Shown here in pieces: positions 27,748-37,047 of a stretch of DNA of 64,000 nucleotides. The DNA is taken from the NCBI RefSeq assembly GCF_022267315.1, contig NZ_JAIKLE010000005.1:1-64000 (forward strand), read 5' to 3'. A program made the translations under genes and the position numbers. The first letter of the stretch is position 1, and each line of letters starts with the position of its first letter. Under the pieces are notes generated by a model. The model was not told the origin of the DNA and did no database searches. It saw nothing but the letters and a program-made list of their open reading frames with translations. Origin of the DNA: Maribellus maritimus (lineage in GTDB: Bacteria; Bacteroidota; Bacteroidia; Bacteroidales; Prolixibacteraceae).

Positions 27748-29292
27748 TTAATTGTAAGCTTGATTCTGGTCTTGTTCCGACTGTGGAACCTGCCAGTAGC
27801 ATGCTGAATACGGAGGTTGTATGGATGAAAAGTTTGATGCATCCCGATCGCCGATATACAGTGGTAATTGTTGTCCTATTAGATAATAGTTTCTGTCACC
27901 ATTTTCAGTAGCCAGTTCTTTTATTCGTTCGTTATCAATAGCAGCTTTTGTAATGTCAGCCGCTGCGATATCATCCAAACCAGCCCTGTTTCGAACCACA
28001 TTTAAATCGGCAGCTGCCCCTTGAGAATCGTTATTATTCAAACGTATAAGAGCGCGGGTAAGATAAATCTCGGCCAAACGAATCAATGGTCTGTTTGAGC
28101 GGCGCGCATCCGATGCCCTGAAGTATTTATAACTCCAAACCAACGGAGGAACCAGATCCGAACGTGGATCCACATCGTATCTATAATACAACTGGTTGTA
28201 CCTTTTGTCGTTTCGTGCTTCTTCCGTTTCTGCATGATTTTCATCCATCCATCCAACCTGTATCATTGAACTAAATGACATAGCCTGACTTGACCATGAA
28301 GACTGGGCATCTCTGGCATAATGATTTCTTGAGAAGATGGATTCGATGCGCCCGTAAGCTCCGGATGTTTCTTCGCAGGCAGTTTGCCAAATTACTTCTT
28401 TTCCCCAACCATCAGCTCCGTTTTTATTAAAAGCTTCAATCGGATCTTCTGTCAAATCATATATGCTGCTGCCGTTGCTAATAATATAATTGCATTCCGC
28501 CTCTGCCTTGGCGTGCTCTCCTTTTATAAAATAGAGCCGCATCAACATTGCCGAAGCTGCAAATTTATTGGCCCGTGCCCTTGCATTTGATTCATTTATA
28601 ACAGAGGTGTTATCTTCATAAAGCAATTCTTTTGCATTTGTCCAATCATTCTCTATGGCTTCATAAACTTCTGCAACAGTTCCCAGTGTTGGATTTTTCA
28701 ATTCTTCAGAAGAATTTGAAAACTCAAGTCGTAAAGTAAAGAAACGACCATCGTTGCTGCCGTTGGGATCATATGGAGGTGCATACATGCGGGCGAGATA
28801 CCAATAGGCGAGTCCGCGCATAAATAGTAATTCCCCTTTTAATTGGTTCACTTTATTCTTATCTGTCTGTGTCATGCCGGGGAAAGGTTCCTCACCATTT
28901 TCTTCGGCATCACTTAACATTTGCAAAGGGCCATTGCAGGCAGTTATTATTTCGTAACATTTTAAAAAAACTCCCTCCATTTCATTGATGCAAGCTGCTT
29001 CGCTGAAATCACGATTGTAATAAGCAGCCGAGTTACTTGCCCCCACAAACTGTGGTATGTATAAAGCCAGATCCGATTCAGTGAAATTTTTTAGCGCGAT
29101 GGTTCCAAACGGGTTGTCCCAAGGGCCTTTATTCAGTAAATAATAGGGTTCTCTTACACCCAGTTCCAGCTCGCTCACGTTTGTCCATGGGAATTGGTTG
29201 GGTCTTTCTAATTCGAAGAAAGAATCCTGATCGCAGGAAATTCCTGCAAGGGTAATAAATACCAGTATTAAATATTTCTTTATATTATTCAT
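27748..29292 (-). CDS. SusD/RagB-family surface lipoprotein
   Basis: The 514-residue lipoprotein (LAGISC, Cys20) matches the RagB/SusD family: LKGELLFMRGLAYWYLARMY in the TPR region, NEMEGVFLKCYEIITACNGP, and a C-terminal RLAEIYLTRALIRL-NVVRNRAGL block typical of SusD. It binds glycan on the cell surface and closes the partner SusC barrel. I prefer the ATG at 29292, since the one at 29310 adds six residues before the signal. It is only about 20 bases after the SusC stop and is followed by a terminator. The ligand is inferred to be an alpha-mannan or high-mannose glycan from the GH92 genes. Confidence 0.94.
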   Translation of the reverse strand: MNNIKKYLILVFITLAGISCDQDSFFELERPNQFPWTNVSELELGVREPYYLLNKGPWDNPFGTIALKNFTESDLALYIPQFVGASNSAAYYNRDFSEAACINEMEGVFLKCYEIITACNGPLQMLSDAEENGEEPFPGMTQTDKNKVNQLKGELLFMRGLAYWYLARMYAPPYDPNGSNDGRFFTLRLEFSNSSEELKNPTLGTVAEVYEAIENDWTNAKELLYEDNTSVINESNARARANKFAASAMLMRLYFIKGEHAKAEAECNYIISNGSSIYDLTEDPIEAFNKNGADGWGKEVIWQTACEETSGAYGRIESIFSRNHYARDAQSSWSSQAMSFSSMIQVGWMDENHAETEEARNDKRYNQLYYRYDVDPRSDLVPPLVWSYKYFRASDARRSNRPLIRLAEIYLTRALIRLNNNDSQGAAADLNVVRNRAGLDDIAAADITKAAIDNERIKELATENGDRNYYLIGQQLPLYIGDRDASNFSSIQPPYSACYWQVPQSEQDQNQAYN

Positions 29293-29313
29293 TGTGATAA
29301 TTCTTTGCATGAT

Positions 29314-32300
29314 TTAAAAATTAATATTTAATCCCAGGCTGTAAGTTCGTGCCTGCGGTATAGAGGAATAACTAACCAGGCTCGCTCCGGTTGTTTGGTC
29401 TATTCCTACTTCCGGATCGTAACCAGAGAATTTGGTCAAAGTAAAAAGGTTGGTTACATTCAGAGCCACACGCATTGATTGCATTTTCATTTTTGAGGCA
29501 ATTTTTACCGGCAAAGTATAACCTACCGATAAATTTTTCAGCTTGAGATAATCACCTTTTTCAAGGTACATGGAAGAAATAAATTTTTCTTCGCTACCAT
29601 ATGTAACCGGCTCTTCAGTGGGGTTTCCTTCGTTATCGTAAAAATGCTGAACATTCATAACTACACGCGGCCACTTTGCATTATCCCCCGGGTTCTGCCA
29701 GGCATCTGTAAGCAATTTGTTTGAAAGAGCACGTACCCCGCGGTTAGGTGTAAGAGTACTTTGAAGCAAACGGTTGTATATATAATTGCCAGCAGCAAAA
29801 CTAAAATTCATGGCCACATCGAAACTTTTATATGCAAAACGGCTGTTAAAGCCACCAACAAATTTCGGCAACGACGTTTTCCCGTCAAGAATCATACGGT
29901 TATTGGCCAGATTATCACTTGTTGCGGGAATAATATTCCCGGTATGCGAAGTTGTTCCATCCTCGTTTTCCTGTACTTCATAAATCATTGGAATCCCTTT
30001 TTCCGGGTCAACTCCTGCTGACTCCGCCATATACCAATTTCCAAGAGGAAGGCCGGTTTTAAAAATAGTTATTACCTGGTCTTCGCTGCTCTCCATCTGA
30101 GTAATTCCAACATTATTGGCATCTGATTCCGGATCCAGCGCTTTAATTTTGTTTTTGTTATACGACGCATTAAAAGCCAAATCCCACTTAAAAACGCCAT
30201 TCAAAATATTGGCATCTACATTAAATTCTACACCACGGTTTTCCATGTCTCCCACATTTTGCCAAATAATATTTCCACCGGAAATCCCAGCAGAGTATGG
30301 AAGGGCAACTGCTAAAAGCATATCTTCTACCGTTTGTACATAATAAGCCAAAGATCCGTTTATCCGGTTGTTAAACAGGCCATAATCTACGCCAAAATCC
30401 AGCGTACTGGTTGTTTCCCACTTGATATCTGAGTTTCCAACACTTACAAATTCGGTACTTGGAATTCCCAGTGTATTGCTGGTCCGCACAGAATAATAGT
30501 CGGAAGTAATACCACTTGGGATATTCGTATTACCGGTTTGGCCATAACTTCCCCGTAGTTTTAACATGCTAACTGTTTCGGATTTAAAAAAATCTTCTTC
30601 GGAGATAATCCATCCGGCGGAACCGGAAGCAAACGTTGCCCACCTATTTTCTGAAGTGAATTTAGAGATCCCGTCGCGACGAATACTTCCTCCGACAATA
30701 TACTTGTCTTTAAATTTGTAGTTCGCCCGGCCAAAATAACCCCTCAAATAGCTTTCATCTCCTAAATAGCTGTACCCTTTTATTGATTCAGGTTTTCCAA
30801 CTTCGTGAAAACTGCCCACCAATGCTTCACTTTCCAAATAAGTATAATGACTGGAAGAGCGTGTATTCTCAACTCCTGCGACAACATTCAACCAGTGGTC
30901 TTCACCAAAAGTTTTATCATAATTAAAGAATGTATTATAATTTAATACTGTTGTACGGTCTTTGCTTTCTTTAGCTATTGCCCCGTCAATACGGATACCA
31001 TCACCTCTCCATGATCTTCCCTTGTTATACAAAAGGTTGGCGCCAAATTCTCCTTTCACTGTTAAACCTTCCACTATTTGAAGAGTTCCATTCAATCCCT
31101 GCAGAACATTTAAGGTTTGAAGGTTACTCTCGCTGTTGAGTGGTGAAATCCCCGCCAGAGCATTTGCTCCCGATAAAGGATTCCAAAAACCATTCACGCC
31201 GGTATCGGTATCATCGTATACTTTCATCCATGGCAAAGAATAGGCATTTACCTGTGCCCAGCCACCGGCAGCTCCTTTCCCATCTTTTGACTTTACACGG
31301 TTATTGTCCGCAAAAGAAACAAATCCGCGGTAATTCAACTTAAATGCATCAAAAAGATTATAATTCAGATTTGAGTTAACTGATATTGTTTCTAAATCGC
31401 TGTATTTTATGATACTATTATCTTTTCTGTATCGTAAGGATAAATACGAATTTCCTTTTTCCGTTCCCTGGGTTGCTGAAACATTTGCTTCAACAAATGA
31501 ACCTGTCCGGCTAACCAAATCGCCCCAATCGGTATCGGTTGCCAATGCCTCATCCCTTGTCATAGCAGCCACCATTCCATCCAATTGATTCAAGGATATT
31601 TGAGGATCAAAAACTCCCGAAAGTCCGCTGTTTGCATACGCCCTGTCCATTATTTCAATATACTCGCTTCCCGAAGCCAGGCCAATATCCCGGTTAGCCC
31701 AGTTACTAACACCCGATTTCAAATCTACATTAAAAGACATCTTTCCTTTCTTACCCGATTTCGTGGTTACCAGAATTACCCCGTTGGAACCACGCGAACC
31801 ATAAATTGAAGTTGCGGCTGCGTCTTTTAAAACCTGTATCGATTCAATGTCTGACGGGTTTATCAACGACATTACATTTTGTGATGTTTCACCATCATAT
31901 GCACGACCGGCTGAACCACTTACAATAGGAATTCCATCTACAATCCATAAGGGATCGGTTCCCGAAGAAATGGAGCTTACTCCGCGAATCTTTATCTGAA
32001 CCGGAGCTCCGGGAACTCCCGACTCGCTGGATACCATCAAGCCCGGAGCCATACCCTGCAGTGCTGCATCAAATGAAGATGCATCAGTAGTTTTTAAAAT
32101 TTCGTCGCTGGTAATGGTTGATATTGACCCAATAATATCACGTTTTTTCTGTGTTCCGTATCCAATTGCAATTACTTCCTCCAATCCAACTACTGATGGC
32201 TGCAATTTTACACTAATCGCTGTACGGTTCCCTACTTCCACTTCCGTCGACTCAAACCCGACAAATGAAAAGACCAGGACAGAAGAGGCGTCATCAACGT

Positions 32301-32799
32301 TTATATTAAAATTGCCATCTCCGTTGGTTACAGTACCCTTCATTGTACCTTTCAAAAGAACTGTTACCCCAGGCAGCGGTTCTCCTTTTTCATCAACAAC
32401 ATTTCCTTTAATTGCCTTCCCCGACTGTTCTCCCGGGAGAAATACAATTAGATTATCTTCCAGAATTTTATACGAAACTTCATCGTTTGGAAAAATCTGA
32501 TGCAAAATCTCTTCGATGTTTCGCTCCTTTGCCCTGAGCGTTACAATTTTTTCGTCATTAAACAATTTATCATCATAAACAAACCGAAAATAGGTTTGAT
32601 TTTCGATTACATTAAAAGCCTCAGTAATGGTAACATCTTTTAAGTCGAGACTAATTTTTGTGCTTTGTGAATAAACCGATGCACTTGCAGTTAGCACCGA
32701 AAACAAAATCAAGATTAAACTTAACCTCATAATCAAAATGGTTTTTTTGAAACAACCGCCAGGCCATGCCCAACGTTCGTTAATACGTTTTTTTTTCAT
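29314..32799 (-). CDS. SusC-type TonB-dependent transporter with STN signalling domain
   Basis: The 1161-residue protein has a long cytoplasmic leader and signal (to about 45), an STN domain (about 68-119, FRFVYDDKLF to DNLIVF), then a carboxypeptidase-regulatory-like domain (IKGNVVDEKGEPLPGVTVLL, 130-149). A TonB-box/plug region (EVIAIGYGTQKKRDIIGS; LKDAAATSIYGSRGSNGVIL) and a barrel complete it. The STN domain contacts the periplasmic part of a FecR anti-sigma factor, so this transporter both imports and signals. It follows fecR by 93 bases and precedes susD closely. The glycan is probably mannan-like, judged from the two GH92 genes. Confidence 0.96.
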   Translation of the reverse strand: MKKKRINERWAWPGGCFKKTILIMRLSLILILFSVLTASASVYSQSTKISLDLKDVTITEAFNVIENQTYFRFVYDDKLFNDEKIVTLRAKERNIEEILHQIFPNDEVSYKILEDNLIVFLPGEQSGKAIKGNVVDEKGEPLPGVTVLLKGTMKGTVTNGDGNFNINVDDASSVLVFSFVGFESTEVEVGNRTAISVKLQPSVVGLEEVIAIGYGTQKKRDIIGSISTITSDEILKTTDASSFDAALQGMAPGLMVSSESGVPGAPVQIKIRGVSSISSGTDPLWIVDGIPIVSGSAGRAYDGETSQNVMSLINPSDIESIQVLKDAAATSIYGSRGSNGVILVTTKSGKKGKMSFNVDLKSGVSNWANRDIGLASGSEYIEIMDRAYANSGLSGVFDPQISLNQLDGMVAAMTRDEALATDTDWGDLVSRTGSFVEANVSATQGTEKGNSYLSLRYRKDNSIIKYSDLETISVNSNLNYNLFDAFKLNYRGFVSFADNNRVKSKDGKGAAGGWAQVNAYSLPWMKVYDDTDTGVNGFWNPLSGANALAGISPLNSESNLQTLNVLQGLNGTLQIVEGLTVKGEFGANLLYNKGRSWRGDGIRIDGAIAKESKDRTTVLNYNTFFNYDKTFGEDHWLNVVAGVENTRSSSHYTYLESEALVGSFHEVGKPESIKGYSYLGDESYLRGYFGRANYKFKDKYIVGGSIRRDGISKFTSENRWATFASGSAGWIISEEDFFKSETVSMLKLRGSYGQTGNTNIPSGITSDYYSVRTSNTLGIPSTEFVSVGNSDIKWETTSTLDFGVDYGLFNNRINGSLAYYVQTVEDMLLAVALPYSAGISGGNIIWQNVGDMENRGVEFNVDANILNGVFKWDLAFNASYNKNKIKALDPESDANNVGITQMESSEDQVITIFKTGLPLGNWYMAESAGVDPEKGIPMIYEVQENEDGTTSHTGNIIPATSDNLANNRMILDGKTSLPKFVGGFNSRFAYKSFDVAMNFSFAAGNYIYNRLLQSTLTPNRGVRALSNKLLTDAWQNPGDNAKWPRVVMNVQHFYDNEGNPTEEPVTYGSEEKFISSMYLEKGDYLKLKNLSVGYTLPVKIASKMKMQSMRVALNVTNLFTLTKFSGYDPEVGIDQTTGASLVSYSSIPQARTYSLGLNINF

Positions 32800-32833
32800 A
32801 CTTTTAAACTGTTATAATGTTATTAACAAAATT

Positions 32834-32881
32834 GCCCCTTACGGGCGATTGACCTGCCGGGGAATGTGGCGTTTCCCGGCA
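32834..32881 (-). promoter_or_regulatory. two hairpins in the fecR-susC intergenic gap
   Basis: In the 93-base gap a 10-bp stem with one G-U (32855-32864 with 32872-32881) is followed in the direction of transcription by a small GCCC/GGGC hairpin (32834-32846). No T-run follows, so they are probably processing or stabilising structures that set SusC mRNA level apart from FecR. This is inference. Confidence 0.5.
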
Positions 32882-32892
32882 TTTCATTTAAT

Positions 32893-33993
32893 TTACTTTG
32901 ATTGCATTTTATTTGGTTTATAGCGAATAGATATTTGATTCAGGCTTATTTCGTAGTCGATGGATGAAGTGAGGCTTAAGGCATAAAGAACCTGCTCAAT
33001 GGTTTCATTTTTAAAATTTGCATTGATCAATACTTCTTTTGCCATTTCATCTTCAATACGAATGTTTACGTTGAAATGTCTTTCAAGACTTAACGCAATA
33101 TCCTCCAACCGATCTTTTCGAAAAATCAGCTTACCATCTTTCCATGATGAATAATCAGCAGGATTTACTTTTCTCGCAATTAGGTAATTTGACTCCTGGT
33201 AGCGCACCTCTTCATCTTTTTCTACCGTTTTTTTATACTCTCTTTTTAAATTTTCCGAAGAAATTTTCCCGGTCCCTTTCACATAAGTAACTTTCTGATT
33301 GGGCGAAAGTGTTACAATTTGTCTGTTTTCATTTTTACCGATTTCGTAAATATTTATTTTTCCTTCTTTTAATGTCGTTTCAATTACATCGTCAGTTTCA
33401 TAAGATTTTACATTGAATTGCGTTCCCAATACACGAATAAAAATATTGGAAGAATAAACATTGAAGTATTTATCTTTACTTTTTGAAACATCAAAAAACG
33501 CTTCGCCATTGAGAAAAACATCTCTCGATTTCTTATTGAAATCTTCAGCCAGAGTAAGCTTACTCCCTCCGTTTAGCCATACCTTTGTACTGTCACTCAA
33601 AACAGCAAAAGTGCGCGCACCTTTTGCTGCAGATATCTCACAAACAGGAGATGATATATCATCAGCACGCAACTGTAACAGATAATTGACAAAAAAGCCG
33701 GAAAGAAACGCGAACAAAATTACAGCAGCCCAACGAAGTATTTTAACTCCCAGGAGATGATGGTCTTTACGGGGTGCGGGTGCAGTAATATTTTTTTGCA
33801 GACGAAACCAATTTTCATCTTTATTAAAATCAGGATTTAAAGCACCAGACAAGAGATAATTATCTTTTATCTGTCTGAAAAATTCCTTATTCTCCTGAGT
33901 TGCTTCAATAAATGCGAGTAACTGTTTGTTTTCCTCTACCGAAGTATCACCTGCTAAATATCTGGCAATTAATCGTTCTAGCTCATCATTCAT
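32893..33993 (-). CDS. FecR-family anti-sigma factor
   Basis: The 366-residue protein has a cytoplasmic helical N-terminus with the DUF4880-like ARYLAGDTSVEE segment, one membrane segment (about 85-107), a periplasmic FecR domain (about 115-250; VWLNGGSKLTLAEDF, FLNGEAFFDVSK) and a C-terminal DUF4974/STN-like domain (about 285-360; LEDIALSLERHFNVNIRIED). It holds an ECF sigma factor at the membrane and releases it when the SusC STN domain reports ligand. It is the first gene of the fecR-susC-susD unit. The usual neighbour, the sigma gene, is not upstream but 5.3 kb downstream. Confidence 0.95.
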   Translation of the reverse strand: MNDELERLIARYLAGDTSVEENKQLLAFIEATQENKEFFRQIKDNYLLSGALNPDFNKDENWFRLQKNITAPAPRKDHHLLGVKILRWAAVILFAFLSGFFVNYLLQLRADDISSPVCEISAAKGARTFAVLSDSTKVWLNGGSKLTLAEDFNKKSRDVFLNGEAFFDVSKSKDKYFNVYSSNIFIRVLGTQFNVKSYETDDVIETTLKEGKINIYEIGKNENRQIVTLSPNQKVTYVKGTGKISSENLKREYKKTVEKDEEVRYQESNYLIARKVNPADYSSWKDGKLIFRKDRLEDIALSLERHFNVNIRIEDEMAKEVLINANFKNETIEQVLYALSLTSSIDYEISLNQISIRYKPNKMQSK

Positions 33994-34141
33994 ATCAAAG
34001 TTATGTCTGGTTACATATAAATGACGAAATCTGTTAAAAAAACCATTACATTCAGTATGTTTTTTTGAAATTATTTTTCACAAAAAAGCATACCTCCAAC
34101 ATATAATACTATTTTCCAGAGAACTACAAGAAGAAAAAAAA

Positions 34142-35716
34142 CTATGCAAACCACTTTCGCTCTCTTTTCAGAGAAGAGTTTAAAGTATCATGAACAATGT
34201 TTGCATTTTCGATAACCTGAAAATCAAACATTCCCACACAGGTAAAATCCGCTCCGTTTTCATAAGCGAACCGTATTCCATCCTGCGGTTTTATTGCTCC
34301 TGCAGCCAAAACTTTGTAAGCAATCCACGGCACTTTGCAGTTATCAAAAAAAGCTTTTGTTTCATCTGCGGACACGCACCAAAGGTTATCATGAAATTTA
34401 TCATGTTGTGTATAATTCTCCTTCTCTTCTACAATTTGTCTTCTGTTTTCAACAGGGTGAGCCGACCAGTAGTTGTCGTGATGGAATGTTTTCATAAAAA
34501 AATCAACTTCAATATTCTGTTCCATACAGGTTTGCGGTACTTTGAGATAGTGAGCGGCAACTCCGCCAATCAGCCCGTTTTTACGAATATATTCTATGGG
34601 AAGAACTAAATCTTCCAGGCGGTTTTCGTAAACAATCAGGTCTGCAATATTTCCCATCACAAAAGCACCAACGGCACCATTGTCAATAGCCAATTGTATA
34701 TTCGACAAATCCTTCCCTTTTGGATAAGTTTGAGCCAGCCACTGAATTTTTCCACCTCGTCTTCGGTACTCTTTTAAAACCCGTATCGTATTTTCATCCG
34801 TCCGCATAATTGTTGCATTAATTCCACAAGCTTCATAAATCCAAAGGGTTTCAATAATTTTTTCATCAGTAAAATAGGTTTTGATGAGCGGAGAAACATA
34901 TACCAGGTCACGCGAATGGGCAAAACCACTAACCAAATTTCCTCCGGGAATTATTCTGCTTAACTCTAAATGTTTTATTTTTCCCTTTGGAACTTCACCT
35001 TTCAATTGCGATAAGTCAATATTCTTTGCAGTAAGCATTGAAGCGCTGGTAACTGCATCAACATTAGCCAAATTTTTTTCTTCAAAACTTAACCAACCTT
35101 GTTTCTTCGCCATCCCAAAAAAGGCACCTCCCATAAAAGGAATAACTGCCAGATTCTTTATCATTTCGCGACGGGAACTCACAAGTTGTTCAGGAATTTC
35201 ATGATTCATTTCTTTGGGAAATTTCTGTTCCTTTCTCTTTACCCAAATTATTTCCAGATAATTATCCAAACCATACATCGTATCTTTCTGTAATGTAGCT
35301 ATCAACAACAGCATAGCTGCTTCAATCAGATTTTTGTTTATTATAAAATAATGCCCGTCAACAACTCCTTTTGAAAAAACAAATGGAGGGCTGGCAACAT
35401 AATACAGCAGCAACAATAATATTCCGCTAATACTGGCTATTCGCGTAAAAAGCCCAAGAAACAATCCCACTCCAATCAAAATTAATCCCCATACATTCAA
35501 AAAATCGACCACAGCCAAAGCGGATGGATTTCCGATAATTTGATGGAAGATACCTGAAAACAACCATTTCGAATCCATTAAATAGGAAGCTGAAGACCAG
35601 CCTGGAGTAGCCAGTTTCGAAATCCCTTCGTAAAAAAAATGCCACCCGATTAATATTCGAATTAAACTTATAATTATCTGTATTTGCAAAGGATAAGTTC
35701 TCTTTGATTCTTTCAT
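34142..35716 (-). CDS. DoxX membrane domain fused to a TIM-barrel oxidoreductase-like domain
   Basis: The 524-residue protein starts at the ATG at 35716; the frame is open to 35809, but the extra residues look like leader sequence. Residues 10-145 form a four-helix DoxX/quinol-oxidase-subunit-like membrane domain (LIRILIGWHFFYEGISKL). A cytoplasmic linker is followed by SRREMIKNLA (181-190) and a hydrophobic segment (186-202), closely resembling a Tat signal placed inside the protein. Residues 210-524 look like a TIM-barrel, aldo/keto-reductase-like domain (GFAHSRDLVYVSP, KVLAAGAIKPQDGIRFA). The likely topology puts the barrel outside the cytoplasmic membrane. Redox function is inferred from the families; the substrate is unknown. 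Confidence 0.7.
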   Translation of the reverse strand: MKESKRTYPLQIQIIISLIRILIGWHFFYEGISKLATPGWSSASYLMDSKWLFSGIFHQIIGNPSALAVVDFLNVWGLILIGVGLFLGLFTRIASISGILLLLLYYVASPPFVFSKGVVDGHYFIINKNLIEAAMLLLIATLQKDTMYGLDNYLEIIWVKRKEQKFPKEMNHEIPEQLVSSRREMIKNLAVIPFMGGAFFGMAKKQGWLSFEEKNLANVDAVTSASMLTAKNIDLSQLKGEVPKGKIKHLELSRIIPGGNLVSGFAHSRDLVYVSPLIKTYFTDEKIIETLWIYEACGINATIMRTDENTIRVLKEYRRRGGKIQWLAQTYPKGKDLSNIQLAIDNGAVGAFVMGNIADLIVYENRLEDLVLPIEYIRKNGLIGGVAAHYLKVPQTCMEQNIEVDFFMKTFHHDNYWSAHPVENRRQIVEEKENYTQHDKFHDNLWCVSADETKAFFDNCKVPWIAYKVLAAGAIKPQDGIRFAYENGADFTCVGMFDFQVIENANIVHDTLNSSLKRERKWFA

Positions 35717-35959
35717 CGGAGTATCTTGTTTAGTTAAATTTGTCTCGAAGTTACATTTTTTGATATAAAAACAATTTTCGAACAGGAACAAAAAAGACAC
35801 AAAACACAAAATGAAATTCGTAAAATATACCGGCGTTTACCTGTCGAAAAAAAACGGAATTAAAAAAGCTTTTCATAAAATGGCCGAACGAACTCTTTTT
35901 TGGAATATTTTTATACTTCTCTTAATAGTTTGTCAAACTTTTGGGAAAAACCGGATCTA

Positions 35960-36817
35960 ATGGATAATTTAGTAATTAAACCACTGACTCACAAACCAGT
36001 AAAATTGATAAACCAAGTATTTAATGACGCTTTTTCCGATTACGAAGTTCAAATTGCAATGCCTTTGGAAAGACTTTTGGAAATGATAAAGACGAGAGAT
36101 CTCAAACCTGAATATTCAATGGGCTGCTTTAAAGGCGACCGTTTAGTTGGATTTATTTTAACCGGATTTCGCGAAATTGATGGTAAAAAATATGCTTACG
36201 ACGGAGGCACCGGTGTTGTCAAAAACTTCAGGAGAAAAGGAATCGGTGAGAAGCTATTGTTTGAACTGATTGGATTTCTGAAGAAAAAACAATTCAGTTG
36301 TCTTGTTTTGGAAGTATTGGAAAACAACACGCCGGCAATAAAACTCTACACTAAACATGGCTTTGTAAAAACACGTCGTCTGGAATGTTTTGAAATCCCC
36401 AAAAAGAAATTACCGGAACCAACTCCCGGAAAGTTTCTGTTTAGTCATGACATTTCTCTTTTGCAGCAACTCACATCCCCACACTATTCTCTATTTGAAC
36501 CGACATGGCAAAACAGTTTCAAATCCATTCTGAATGTCAGCGAGAATTATCAATTCTCTGCTCTAACAAAAGATAACCATGTTCTCGCTTTTGGATTTAT
36601 TCATAAAATCAAGGGGGATATTCCTCAAATTGGGATCCTTAATAACTGGAAAAACAAAGGATTGGAAAAGTCTTTAATCACAGATTTGGCTCAATTTACC
36701 TTGAGTGAAAAAATTCGAATGCTGAATGTGGAAGAAAACAATTACCTGACAAAAAAGTTACCGGAAATAAATTTTGAAAATATGATTAACCAATTTGAAA
36801 TGATTTTTAGATTTTAA
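35960..36817 (+). CDS. GNAT-family acetyltransferase with a degenerate second GNAT half
   Basis: The 285-residue protein has an N-terminal GNAT domain (about 1-145) with the acetyl-CoA loop VVKNFRRKGIGEKLL and the C-terminal ENNTPAIKLYTKHGF block. The second half (about 155-285) has the secondary-structure pattern of another GNAT domain but lacks an obvious Q/RxxGxG/A loop, so it is probably inactive. The ATG at 35960 is used because the upstream in-frame start is a TTG. It is divergent from the DoxX fusion gene, sharing 243 bases of upstream DNA. The substrate cannot be named. Confidence 0.85.
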   Translation: MDNLVIKPLTHKPVKLINQVFNDAFSDYEVQIAMPLERLLEMIKTRDLKPEYSMGCFKGDRLVGFILTGFREIDGKKYAYDGGTGVVKNFRRKGIGEKLLFELIGFLKKKQFSCLVLEVLENNTPAIKLYTKHGFVKTRRLECFEIPKKKLPEPTPGKFLFSHDISLLQQLTSPHYSLFEPTWQNSFKSILNVSENYQFSALTKDNHVLAFGFIHKIKGDIPQIGILNNWKNKGLEKSLITDLAQFTLSEKIRMLNVEENNYLTKKLPEINFENMINQFEMIFRF

Positions 36818-36858
36818 GTTGCAGCCCGTTTTACATAACTTCGGAACAACAATCCAAT

Positions 36859-36872
36859 ATGATTTAAATCAT
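36859..36872. promoter_or_regulatory. perfect 14-bp palindrome resembling an FNR/CRP box
   Basis: ATGATTTAAATCAT matches TGAT-N4-ATCA, the core of FNR/CRP-family sites (TTGAT-N4-ATCAA), in both half sites. It lies 176 bases before the aconitase start in a 230-base gap. An oxygen- or redox-responsive control of the TCA operon would make sense, but binding is inference. Confidence 0.35.
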
Positions 36873-37047
36873 TCTTTTTTAAACTCATTCTATATTAGCT
36901 TATTTTCATTTTAACATATTTAATTATCTATATATTTAACCTCCTTTTTAGAAAAATACTTTAACTAGAATGCAACTTTTACGGAATTTTTTTGTTAAAT
37001 TTTGTGACGAATCATCAGGGAATTCAATTAAAAAAACTATATAACAT

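Noticed and set aside
35717-35809. Longer start for the DoxX fusion protein
   Set aside because: The added 31 residues (MCFVSF...) are not DoxX-like and the ATG at 35716 gives the usual N-terminus.
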